DNA of 64,000 nucleotides from Scalesia atractyloides (taxonomy: Eukaryota > Streptophyta > Magnoliopsida > Asterales > Asteraceae): assembly GCA_947069175.1 (NCBI GenBank), contig CAMTDV010000009.1:9185663-9249662 (forward strand), given 5' to 3'. Both the position numbers and the translations under genes were made by a program. Positions 35,361-46,900 of this stretch are shown here, one piece after another. Below the pieces are notes generated by a model that saw only the letters and a list, made by a program, of their open reading frames with translations, ran no database searches and had not been told where the DNA came from. The first letter of the stretch is position 1. The number at the start of each line of letters is the position of its first letter.

Positions 35361-35870
35361 AAAAACATGCTCAGTCGGTATATCGAATGATTTTCAGAAA
35401 ATCCACAAGCACCTTGAACTTTGAACTGCTGACAGGTTTTGTGAACAAATCGGCAACATTTGCATCTGTATCAATTTGCTCTAGTTTAATCAGACCTCTG
35501 TCAAAAGAATCTCTTATAAAATGAACTTTAATATCAACGTGCTTGGTTTTGGAGTGAAAGACAGGATTTTTGACAATTTGGATAGTAGCATCATTATCAC
35601 AATAAATAGTAGTGTTGAGATAGGTAAACCGTAATCCTGCAATTGATGTTGCATCCATACCACCTGTGAGCAAGACACAGAAGCAACAACATATTCTGCC
35701 TCAGTTGTGGAGATCGCCACCGTTTGTTGTTTCTTGCATTGCCACGAGATAAGCCTATCACCCAAAAATTGACATCCAGCTGATGTAGATTTCCCGTCAC
35801 TATCAGTTCCTCCAAAATTGTTATCAGAAAACAAAATAGGTCAAAATTTGAATCTATTGGATACCACATG
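35361..35870 (-). pseudogene. Copia RNase H domain (SIRE-like element)
   Basis: Frames 35834-35514 and 35673-35371 together cover the RNase H region. The first holds STTEAEYVVASVSCSQVVWM with the conserved TEAEY. The second holds YCDNDATIQIVKNPVFHSKT and KHVDIKVHFIRD up to the terminal ADLFTKP motif. One frameshift separates them. Confidence 0.75.
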
Positions 35871-36099
35871 CCACACCGAGGTCTGGCTTTAAGATATCTA
35901 AAAATCCGTTTAACAGCAGTAAGATGAGAAAGTTTAGGATAACATGATGTCTAGATGGCTCGCAGTCAGATACATCAGAGATCCAATCATAGACCGATAG
36001 CGGTGTTGATCAACAAGGGATCCATCTGCATCTTCAGTCAGCAAAGGTCTTTTTGCCATTGGTGTTTCAACCGATTTCGCGTCAGTAAACTTGAATTTT

Positions 36100-36720
36100 G
36101 CCAGCATATTTTCCCTTCTGAATAAGAATGCCCTGAGAATCATGTCAAACTTGTAGACCCAAGAACAAAGTCATCTCTCCGAGGGCACTCATCTCGAATT
36201 TCTTCTTCATCACTCTTTTAAATTCTCTGCAGAGATCCTCACTCGTTGATCCGAAAAAGATATCATCAACATAAATCTGAACCAAGATTAAATTCTTGCC
36301 AACTCTCTTGATAAACAACATCTGATCAATTATGCCACGAGTGTAATCATGAGCCAGAAGATACTCAGTCAGAGTAGCATACCAAGCCCGTGGAGCTTGG
36401 TGCAATCCATATAATGCCTTGTCAAGATTGTAGGCATATTCTAGATGATCTGGATGAATAAAACCTGGTGGCTGCCCAACATAAACTCTTCCTTCACATC
36501 GCCATACAAAAACGCAATCTTGACGTCCATCTGGTAAACGGTGAACCCCATGTTGGATGCGTAAGCTAAGAAGATCCAGATGGCTTCAAGTCGAGCAACC
36601 GGGGCATAAACTTCATCATAGTCCAGACCCTCTATCTGTTTGAAACCTTGGACTACCAATCTTGCTTTATTCTGTACAATAACTCCAGTATAATTTTGCT
36701 TGTTTCTGTACACCTATCGA
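36100..36720 (-). pseudogene. Copia reverse transcriptase (SIRE-like element)
   Basis: 36713-36441 carries the start of the domain with NKARLVVQGFKQIEGLDYDE and the motif A region QMDVKIAFLYGD, where the first catalytic Asp is kept. 36405-36145 carries APRAWYATL and IYVDDIFFGS, an intact YVDD box. A frame break lies between the two, and another occurs near 36145 before the downstream KRPLLTEDADGSL segment. Catalytic residues survive although the frame does not. Confidence 0.8.
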
Positions 36721-37559
36721 GTTCTAAGTTTACGTTTTCCTTTCGGTAACTAAACAAGCTTCCATACTCCCAGCTTCTCAAACTGGTTCAGCTATTCGTG
36801 CAGAGCGTCTACCCATCCTGGTTCCTGCAAAGCTACATCAATAGTTTTAGGTTCTATTTGAGAAATGTAACAAGAGTATAAACATGTATTGATAGTCCCT
36901 GATTGGCTCCTGGATCGAATTTTGTCATTAACAGGACTAATGATGTTCTCTATTGGATGATTTCGTTGAACACTTGTTGGAATTGCCACATCAAGTACTG
37001 TCACGCCTTGAGTTGAAGTATTCAGGCTATCAGAATCAGTGTTGCTCGGCTCCCCCTCATTAGGTGCTGCAGTACTATTAACCGCCTGAGTAGTAACTGT
37101 ACAGTCTTCAGGAGTTGGGTCAGGAAATAATGCAGACACTGAACCACGAGAGACAACATCACTTGGTGATGCACCTTCAGGAGATGGTTGGGACGGAGGG
37201 TGCTCAATGAAAAACCATCCCTGGTGGATCGATGGTGTGTTTTCTTGAGCTCCCTCAGCTAGTTCATCTTCTTCAGTATCACCAAATGAGAGTGGTTGTT
37301 GTGGAGTTGACACACCTGCATCTGTAGGAACACTAGACAAAACGTTAAAAGATTTAAACAAATCAGTGTAATCATATAACCAATTTGGACCAACTCTAGC
37401 ATCCGTTTCATTTTCTTCAAGCCAGTCAATGTTGCACGACTCGACGATAGTTTAAGTCACTTTATTGTATATTCTATAAGCAGAGCCTTTAGCGTATCCA
37501 ATAAAGTAACGTTCGTCCCCCTTTGCTTCAAACTTTCCATTTGTGTCCTGAAGTAGTAA

Positions 37560-38790
37560 CACACATGGACAATAAAAAATATGAAAGTGTGAAACCGAGG
37601 GTTTATGTCATTCCATAATTTTATAAGGTGTTTTCATACGACGTTTGTTAACTAAAGAATGTTTCTGGATGTTACAAGTCGTGTTAATTGCCTCATCCCA
37701 GAAGAAAATTGGAAGCTTTGAATCAGCCAACGTGGTTCGTGCAGCTTCAATAAGAGTACGATTTCGTCGTTCAGCTACTCCATTTTGTTGCGGAGTTCTC
37801 GGTGCACTATACTGTCTATCAATTCCTTTGTCCGCGCAAAATGAATCCAAAGTCATATTCTTGAACTATGTCCCGTTGTCAGATCGAATAGCCTTGACCT
37901 TCGTGTTAGCTTGATTTTCAATAAAAATGATAAATTGTTTAACCAACTCAGCAGTCTCATTCTTGTGACTCAAGAAGAATACCCAAGTGTAGCATGAATA
38001 ATCATCTACTATCACCAGACAGTACAACTTTTTACCAATGCTCAGTACATTTACTGGACCGAAGAGATCCATGTGAAGTAGCTCAAGCACGGCTTTGGTC
38101 GATGGCATTTTCTTGGGTCTATGAGGCTTTCGATGCGCCTTTCCTTTTGCACAATCAACACATTTCTCTACCAGCATGAAATCTTTAATCGGTAAATCGC
38201 GGACCATTTGACCTTTGGCAAGACAATTTAAGTGTTTCATGTTTACGTGACCAAGGCGACGATGCCAGAAGAGACCTTCATGTTCTGAAATCTTTGAGAA
38301 TAGACAAGTAATTTCTTCAGCGGGCTTCTTATTCATGTCAATGACATATGCATTTCCTCTTCGCTTAGCAGTCATCAAAAACCAATCTTCAGGTGTCGCG
38401 ATTACTGGTTTCAAGACATAACATCCTTTCTTCGTAAAGTGAACCGAGTTTCCTTTATCACAAATTTGCGAGACACTCAACAGATTGTGTTTCAGTTCAG
38501 GGACGTAGTTCACATTCTCGAAGCATAGTACCCCGTTTTGTACTGTTCCTTTTAAAGTGATTCTGCCAGATTCTCCTCCTGCAAAGGAGACATATCCACC
38601 ATCAAATTCTTTGACATTGATGAGTTGGGATAAGTCTCCGGTCATGTGCCTGGAATAACCACTATCCATGTACCACAGTCGCACGATAGTCCTCCACAGC
38701 TGTTCCTGCACGAAAGCGGGAGTAATGAGTTTTAGGAACCCAACCATAGTGGACTTGGGTTGTCCTTGAGCATCAACATATGATACCTTT
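37560..38790 (-). pseudogene. Copia protease and integrase (SIRE-like element)
   Basis: 38747-37866 encodes a protease-like active site (MDSGYSRHMTG), the pre-integrase zinc region (WHRRLGHVN...CVDCAKGKAHR), and the integrase core with the first two acidic residues (LLHMDLFGP and IRSDNG). A TAG replaces the codon after NGT, where the family normally has Glu (37866-37868). The following frame (37856-37608) retains PQQNGVAERRNRTL with the third catalytic residue. The integrase triad is therefore present but split by one stop. Confidence 0.8.
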
Positions 38791-39129
38791 TGCTAAACTA
38801 AATTATCTTAGTTTAGGAATTTTGAGGATTCATTGTGGGCAAATTTCAACTGAGATGTAGAAGATTGAGCAACATTAACTTTAGGTTTCCAGTGTCTGTA
38901 TAACCATTTATAAGCATTTTTATAAATTTATTTGAACAGTTTTGAAAACCCTTTTGCTGGATTTGGTTTCTTTGTTTAGTTGCATTCCAATCTTGATCAG
39001 AAGGTCTGGCTTTGCAAAAGTTATTTGGCATCGTCTCAGACTTGATAGTCTTCATAGACTCAAAATAACGTTGTCTGTTCTGCTTAACCTTCTGATTTCG
39101 TGCATCTTTGGCTTTTAGCTACACGTTTG

Positions 39130-40420
39130 GGTGATGAACACAATATGTAGCAATGTGTCCAGGAATTCCACAGTTGAAACATGTTTATCGTTTCAGCATA
39201 TGGAAATTTGGAGATCTAGCAGCACTAGCTAATCTGATGGATCTAGATGAATAAGCTAGCCTTTGTTTCGTTGCTTGTGTTCCATGTGCCTTTTCTGAGT
39301 TACTTGGTACCTGTTGACCAGAGCTAACACATGTATGAAAATTAGACTTTTGATGATTATCGTCTTTTCTAGATTTATCCTTGATTTCTGACTTAGAAAA
39401 AACTTTTTGTGATTTATTTTCCGGTATAACTACCTTTTTGTTTTCAGGGTCAAGTTCAAATGCACATGATTCAGACATACCTTCACTTTTAAAAGATGTT
39501 TCCTTGATCATTTTGTGAAGTGTTTCAGAGGTCTCACTGGGTATATCGGAGACACCTGTCGAGACAGTTTCAGAAGAGTAATCATAACCACTTTGCTTAA
39601 GACTTTCATTTTCATTTGACGATTCAGCCTTTGGTAGCAGTTGAACAAGAAACATTACATTCATTCTTAACTGAAAATGAACCATTATCATGCAAAGAGT
39701 TTAAACTTTCACCACAAGCATCAAATTTTCACCCAAAACATTAGGCCCAACACACATAGTACTGAGAATGTCAAAAAGCAAAGTGTTATCTGAATCAAAT
39801 TTATTAGAAATTTCATCAGAAATGAATGCTTGTTCATCACCATCCACATCTTCAACAATTACTTCATCTGTAAGGGAAGAAGAAGCATTAGTATTTTTTA
39901 TAGGCTTGGTGACGAACTTAATGAGCTGATATGTTTGGTTTCCAACAGGTTCACTATTGATCGATTCCTCATTAGTCCTTGGACTATAGAACATACTTTC
40001 TACTCTCGCTAATTCCTCTACTGTTATTGGCAAATAGGTGTAGTTGTGGTTGAATGGTGGAGGCACTTTGTTGTAACCTAAACCACGCCTTTTCTTTTGC
40101 TTGTACTCTAATTGTTTATCACATAAGTCTTTGGCCAATTTACTAGAAGTATCAAAATTTTTAATATTTATCTCGTTTAATTGAAATTTTTGTTCGATCT
40201 CTTCTAGTTCCTTGGTCAAAACACGTATGGTTTCTTTAGCATCATCGTATACACAACACTTTACACTCAGATCTTCTTGAAGTTTAGCGATATCTTTTCG
40301 TTGAGCTTCTATTTTTTCTTTGTAAAGTTTTTCGTTTTTCTTTAAAGTGTAATTGTGTCGTTTTATGTCATGAAGATCTGAATTAGTTCTGAGTTGTGTA
40401 AACGATAAGCTTTTACCCTA
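39130..40420 (-). pseudogene. Region between gag and integrase (SIRE-like element)
   Basis: It encodes a coiled-coil-like Glu/Lys-rich segment (40219 onward, TKELEEIEQKFQLNEI), a GLGYNKVPPP motif, an acidic linker, and a CCHC knuckle near 39185-39140 (CFNCGIPGHIATYC). There is a frame break around 39700 and a stop near 39184. Similar segments occur in large plant copia elements. Specific function unknown. Confidence 0.55.
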
Positions 40421-40429
40421 GCTTGACAA

Positions 40430-41890
40430 TAAGGAGTACATAAGTAGGAATTTACCTCCTCTGCAGTAAGTCCGTGAACTTGAGTCATGAATGCCAGGTT
40501 ATTAGTAGTGTTTCATTCTCTGGAGCTGTCAGATTGAGGTGTTGAATTTCAGAGCTCCAGTTTATTGGAACAACAACTCTTTCTGGGATTCTGGCAATAG
40601 GCTGAGGAGGTGTTGAATTTTTGTTCACTGGAGGCTTGGTGCAGTTCCTAGCTAAATGCCCAGGCTCATGACAGTTGAAGCATCGAATTTTGGACTTGTC
40701 AATTCCCACTTTTCGGTCTCCAAAATTAGTCCAAATGTTCTTCCCAGTTCTCTTCACAAAATTTTTGGCTCTGAAAGTTGCCATAGCCATTTGCCATGTA
40801 ATATCCATTTCTTCTACATCATCTGGATGCATCTGATCTAAGTCAGACATGACAAAATTTGGAGGAGTAATATCACCTGCAACAAAAACATTCAAACAAT
40901 TTATAACAGAGGTTGCAATTTCAAGATTCTCCTTGGTCTGTTGTGAAAAGAAAGCAATGAATTCATTTTTGACACTCGAGTTAGCAGTAGCAGCGTTGAA
41001 GAATGACGAAGCAGGTGCTGTTAGATAGAACCCATTAGCTTATATTGGTTCAGGTGTGACTTTAGCTGATGTCAAATTTCCAAACATCTGGAATCCAACT
41101 TGTGACACAAGAGCAGCATTGTTGGAAGCAGAAGGTGTTGCAGTAAAACCTGCAGCAAGTAAACTGTTTTTGTGATTTGTTTCTCTCTGCTTATCATCCG
41201 ATTCACAGGACTTGATGCGAGAGATCATTTCAGACAGACTGCATCTTGTAAGATCCTTAGTTTTCTTGATCATAGCCACATGGTGATCCCAGTTCTTTGG
41301 TAAGGCATTCAGAAGTTGTCTGTTCACCAAGGAATTAGACAATGGTAATTCAGCAATTGACATTTGAGTAATTAGCTTGACAAATCTCTGAATCTGGTTG
41401 TCTACTGTTTCTCCATAAATATGATTGAAATTGTTAAAATTTCATCTTAACAAATTTCGTCTACTCTCCTTCATGTCTTCATTTCCTTCAAACACTTCAT
41501 GCAACGACTCCCACAATTTTTTTGCAGATTTTGCAGTTCTAAAGCCAATAGCAATATCAGGTCCCAATGCCATAGTTAAATATGCCAGTGCCTTGTCATC
41601 TTCTTCAACAATATCAAAATCTTCATCTGTGTATCAATCATAAGGCTTTTTTAAATTAACACCCGGAGCATATTCTCTTTCATAAGTAATTTCTCTCGGA
41701 CACACATAATACTTCTCCAGATCTTTCCATCATTTACTTTAACATGTTTCTCAAAACGCCACTTCCATTCTTGAAAATCTTCTCCATCAATGAGTCTATG
41801 AATTCTAGTGGTGGTTCTTATTTTAGAATCAAGTTCTTGATGTTTGTTCACAGCAGCCAGATCAACAGTTTGATTTGTCGAAGCCATTTT
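40430..41890 (-). pseudogene. gag: Copia gag (SIRE-like element)
   Basis: It starts at ATG 41887-41885 (MASTNQTVDLAAVNKHQELD) and runs through DGEDFQEWKWRFEKHVK. The frame is broken near 41651 and 41363, resumes with the UBN2-type segment LVNRQLLNALPKNWDHHVAM (41330-), and ends with a CCHC knuckle, CFNCHEPGHLARNC (about 40690-40650). At least three breaks. Confidence 0.7.
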
Positions 41891-42764
41891 TAATAGTATT
41901 TTAAGTCACAACGTCAATTCAGCAGCCAATCAATGTCGTTTCGAGTCGACACCTTGAGTCGAAACCACATATTTCGAGTGAAAAACAATTCAATTTGAGT
42001 CCAGACCTCTTAATTGCAAGTCACAAAGTACCAGTCGAAACCTCTTGATTTCGAGAAGATACTCAAGTCGAAACCATCACTCGGAACAATGAGTCGAAAT
42101 CTGAGTCGGAATCTCGATTTCGAGTCTTGAAGTTACAACTCGAGATCACAGCAGATTGCGAGTCGAGACCTGCGAAACAAATTGTTAGATAAACTTTGAC
42201 TCGCAATCCCGAACAATCTGGACTTTCCAAAGTTCAAAAGATTTATCGAAATCTTTTGAATGAATAGATACCAATTGTCCTTTATTTCAGCAAGCAGATC
42301 TGAGATTTCTCAAAACCAAAATAACACCGCTTTCTTGAATTTTGATGAACACTTTAAGAACTCGGCAACTCGAAACCTTCAGAACTCCTAGCAAACCAGA
42401 CCAGTAACAAAAAGCACAATCTTTCTTGAATCTGATTGATATCGAACGAATCAAGAATAAGGTTCTTGGCTCTAATACCAATTGTAAAGCCCGTAAACGG
42501 ATCTTTCAATATATCAATCACTAATCTTATTTTAGTACGGAATCCTAACACAAGCCGATTCGAGAAACAATAAACCAAAACAATAAACAACCAAAGCTTA
42601 TCTTGTATTCACCGATTGAAGATGACTGATACAAGACTTAAACTGGTTTCGATTGGCCTTTTGGAATTTCCCCAAAACTAATCAACCCCAAAACAACATA
42701 AGGGAATTGATTATATAATAATCACTTGGGCCTAATGCCCCTACCAAGCCCAGCCGAAACCACA

Positions 42765-43215
42765 TAACCCATTACACATGTTTCGACCCAAAATGTGATA
42801 AAGAACATATTAACAAGTTCAACCCTAAACTATTACTAACCTACTATGTATAAACCTTCAGGTTCCAGCACATGTAAAAGGAAAACCTAACTAACACAGA
42901 GTACAACAATGTAATACACAAGAAACTTGATAAGCATAAAGCACAACTAGGTAATGCATCGGAAAGTTAATAATTAATATCTATATAAATAACCCATTAC
43001 ACATGTTTCGACCTAAAATGTGATAAAGAATATATTAACAAGTTCAACCCTTAAACCATTACTAACCTACTATGTTAAACCTTCATGTTCCAGCACATGT
43101 AAAAGGAAAACCTAACTAAACACAGAGTACAACAATGTAATACACAAGAAACTTGATAAGCATAAAGCACAACTATGTAATGCATCAGAAAGTTAATAAT
43201 TAATATCTATATAAT
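42765..43215. repeat. Tandem duplication of the LTR end plus flank
   Basis: A unit of about 220 bp (last ~110 bp of the copia LTR plus catgtaaaaggaaaacctaac... and the following flank) occurs at about 42765-42988 and again at 42989-43210. Inside the end of copy 2, cagaaagttaataattaatatctatataat repeats once more (43187-43217 and 43228-43258). The duplication therefore post-dates the copia insertion. Confidence 0.75.
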
Positions 43216-43699
43216 TTTCCAATATATCAGAAAGTTAATAATTAATATCTATATAATATTCCAATATATCTCATTAAACAAGCTTTAACCTAGTTTGACT
43301 TTGGAGTCAAGCTCGCTTAAGATCGACATGACTCAACCTTTTAACAACCCAATCACAAATAAGGGTGTCTAATAACCGGTTCATACCGATTACCAAACCA
43401 AAACCCTTTAAAACCGAACCAAACTACAATTCAGTTGAAATCAGGTTTAATCAGTTGATTGAGCTGAAAACCAAAATTCAAGCCGAATTCTAATTTGGTT
43501 CCAACCTAACTTAATTCGGTTCTGTTTCAGCTAAACAACAACACCACAAAACTCAATTGTGATTTGTCTACATAATTATCATAGACCTGACTACTCCCTT
43601 ACACAAACGACTTTTCTTCTTCTCAACAAGAACCAAAATCCTCGAAACCTTCACTCACACTTTCTTCACCACAATAATATTCTCCAAACCACAACCGCC
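43216..43699 (+). promoter_or_regulatory. Upstream region of the WRKY gene
   Basis: Only about 830 bp separates the copia LTR end from the start codon, and half of it is the duplicated LTR flank. 43295-43310 is an inverted pair of W-box cores (ttgact then agtcaa), a candidate site for WRKY auto- or cross-regulation. 43380-43530 is rich in aaccgaacc/ggttcgg words and resembles a decayed MITE. The transcription start was not determined. Confidence 0.4.
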
Positions 43700-43934
43700 A
43701 TGGATGACGACAGCGATCGGACCTCCGAAGCAACTCAATTCGAAATCCTAACACGGAAACCGTACGGCGACAACAACAACGACGACGGAGAACATTCCTC
43801 CGGTACCGTAAACGAAGAATTCGACGACGACGATGCGACTGATGATCAGCGAGAGGAGGTTAGTGATTTCGAGACTTCGCATATGGAAATCGAGGAGTAT
43901 TCTAGAAGTTGTGGTGAAGAAACCCTAGGTTCTG
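43700..43934 (+). CDS. WRKY32: WRKY exon 1
   Basis: Starts atggatgacgac in context ccgccatgg and encodes an Asp/Glu-rich N-terminus. Ends ggttctg before gtatgt. Leaves one base of a Gly codon. Confidence 0.8.
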
Positions 43935-46900
43935 GTATGTTATACGATCGGTTTGTTGTTAATTCGATTTTGTTGTAGTTATGAGATTAATTTGTTTGTG
44001 TGTTTATTAGGTTTGGCGGAAGTGCCGGTGCAGTATGAGGTGCGCCATGATGAATTGGAGCAGTTGAAGGTAAATTACTACTTGAGTTTGAGCTTCTTTT
44101 TTATTTTGTATTTTAAATTTAATCATATGAATTATAATATTATAATAATAGTTATATTAATTGACATGATAAAGAGTTTGCTCTGGTTTTATTTATTTCA
44201 TGAAGTAATAATAAATTTAGATTACATTTTGTGTTCCTTTGTCAAAACTTAACTCATTTTGATGTATATTTGTGAACTGCAGAAAATGTTACCAATTTAC
44301 ATTGTAAATGAATAGTCTGTATTTTGATTTTGGAGTATGTTGTCAGAATTTCTAAAGCTGTTTGGAATTTACCGCAAGTTAAACTTGAAAATTTTAAATT
44401 TTAACCATTTTGTTAGATGGTTACATCTTTTGTTATTTTGCTAATTGCTGATGTTCTTGACATGATTAATAATTATATAATTGACATGATAAAGACTTTG
44501 CTTTGATTTTATCCATCTTCGTAAGTAATCATAAGTTTGACCACATTTTTTGCTCCTTTGTCAAACTAAAAGTCATTTTGATGTGTATTTGCGAACTGCA
44601 TATATGTTACCAGCTTTTTATTCTAAAAGTATAATAATCTACGTTTTGATTTTGGATTATTTGTCATAGAATGGTTGTCAAAAATTTCAAAGCTGTTTAA
44701 AATCTACCACAAGTTAAACTAGAAAATTAACCATTTTGTTACTGTACCCGTATCGAGATCAGAAGCAAATTGTGCAAAAGCGTCTGATTCTGCGAATTGT
44801 GCAAAAGCTTCTAATTCTGAGAACTGTGCCAGCTTCATTTTTTTATTCTGTTTTTTATAATAATTCTATAATTGATATGATAAAGAGTTTGCTCTAGTTT
44901 GATCCATTTTTATAAAGTAATAATAAATTTTGGCCACATTTGTTGCTCCTTTGTTTAACTTAACTCATTTTGATGTGTATTTTTGAACTGCAGAAATGTT
45001 ACCAATTTTTATATTAAATGTGGTATCTGTATTTTGACTTTTGATTTTAGTGTATATGTTAAGTGTGGTTGTCAAAATATCCCAAGCTGTTTAGAATCTA
45101 CAGAAGTTACATGGTTACATCATCACTTGTTATTTTGCTACGGTTGTTGCTGGTTTCAGTATTTTATTTTTGTTAGTTTTAATAATCATATAAATTGACA
45201 TGATGCAGGCTTTTTTTTTTAATCCACCTCCATAAAGTAAATCATTAATTTTGACAAACAGTTTTTGCTCCTTTGTCAAACTTAAACTCATTTGATGTGT
45301 ATTTGTGAACTCCAGATTTGCAAAAATGTTACCAATTTTTATTCTGAATGTATAATCTACATTTTGATTTTGGATTATTTGTTTTAGAGTGGTTGCCAGA
45401 ATTTCCAATGTTGTTTAGAATTTGCCACAGTTTAAACTTGAAATTAACCTAAAAATATTTTAATCATTTTGTTACAGGGTTACATCGTCACTTGTTATTT
45501 TGCTAATGTTCTTGCTGGTTTTCATTTTTTCTTTCAAAAATGATTGATAAAGACTTTGCTTTGATTTTATCCATTCATAAAGTAATTATAAATTTTGACA
45601 AACATTTTTTGTTCCATTATCAAATAATAATTCATTTTGATGTGTATATGTGAACTGCAGAAATGTTACCAGTTTTTATCCTGAATGTATAATCTACATT
45701 TTGATTTTGCAGTAGTTGTTACAGAGTGGTTGTCAAAATTCTCAAAGATTTTTAGAATCTACCATAAGTTTAAACCTGAAAATTAACCTAATCAAAAGTT
45801 TAACTCTTTTTTAGTGAGAAGGGATTACTATACTGTATCTAGGTTAAATTTATCGAACCTGAATCCTAAAAGTGAGAAGGGATTACTATACTGTATCTAG
45901 GTTAAATTTATCGATCCCGAATCCTAAAGGAGAATGAGAATCCGATGATGTCAAGAGCTTTTCTTTTGGATTTGTTTGAAATTGTTTGGTACTATGTATT
46001 TAACATATGATCAAGTAATCGACAACTCAACAACTCCTTGATGGATACTTATAGCTTGCTTTACCACTGACCTGATGTTGATTATTTCTCATGGTTGTCT
46101 GCTCAGTGGAATAACTGTTAACGCTTACTGACGTTTTCTTTATATTGCTTTGGGATTGCTCACCTAACTTTTGACTTTGGTGTGCAAGTTAAAAGAACAT
46201 GATTTGTAGATAGGCATAAGTGAATTTTATGTTCTTTGGTTGTTATCTTATATGAAGATTGCAAGATTTAGGTGTATAACAAGAATTTATTGCCCACCAG
46301 TTGGACCTGTTTAACTGTATGGATGCTTTCTATAGGGTTTTATTTATAATTATGTATAAGTGTGATGTGTAGTATACAAGTAAATACTTTGTTCCAAAAA
46401 ACGTACTACTGAACTAGGTTGTAAGTTTGTACTTTGTAAATTGCAACATGTTTTTCTTGTAATCTTATCTTATAGTTTCTTGATGTTTTTGTTATTTCTG
46501 TTTTTCTCTTAAAAAAACGTATCATGTGATTTTTTTATTCGTTTATGCAATAACAAAATGTCAAGAACTGAACGAATTAAAATGTATACTTAAGTACAAA
46601 ACCAATTAATTAACTTCCATAAAAATTAATTACATTAAAGAAAATATTTACCTTTGTTTACCAAATTATTTAAATACAAATTTATATGAAAGCATATGGA
46701 ACTGTACATGTGAATGACCAATTAGTTTTTCTAATTATAATTTAATTAATTAATTTTTTATACGTTTTAGTTATTTATAGTTTTGCAATTTAGAATCAAC
46801 TGCAGGGGAGTCACCAAGAAGCGTTAGCAGTCGTTATAGCTCAGGCTCATTCACAGAATAATCAATCTTTAACCTCCGATTTTCCAACACCAATTTCAAC

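Larger units (their letters stand above)
30206..42870 (-). mobile_element. Large Ty1/copia retrotransposon, Maximus/SIRE-like, decayed
   Basis: The two LTRs are in the same orientation (left 30206-30586, right 42483-42870; minus-strand ends TGTTAGAACC/TGCTGGAACC...CTTTACA). The primer binding site is next to the right LTR (minus strand TGGTATTAGAGCC, 42466-42480) and a purine-rich tract is next to the left one (minus strand cctagggggagat). Flanks share catg or catgt (30202-30205/6 and 42871-42874/5). Order on the minus strand: gag, spacer with a second zinc knuckle, protease-integrase, reverse transcriptase, RNase H, and a third ORF downstream of pol. Size and the extra ORF suggest the Maximus/SIRE lineage. 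Stops and frame breaks occur in every gene. Confidence 0.75.

Noticed and set aside
43559..43699. In-frame or upstream start for WRKY at 43559
   Set aside because: The frame starting there is continuous with exon 1, but the added residues look like 5' UTR (Asn/His/Thr-rich without conservation that I recognise). The ATG at 43700 lies in a good context (ccgccatgg), so it was preferred, without excluding the longer form.
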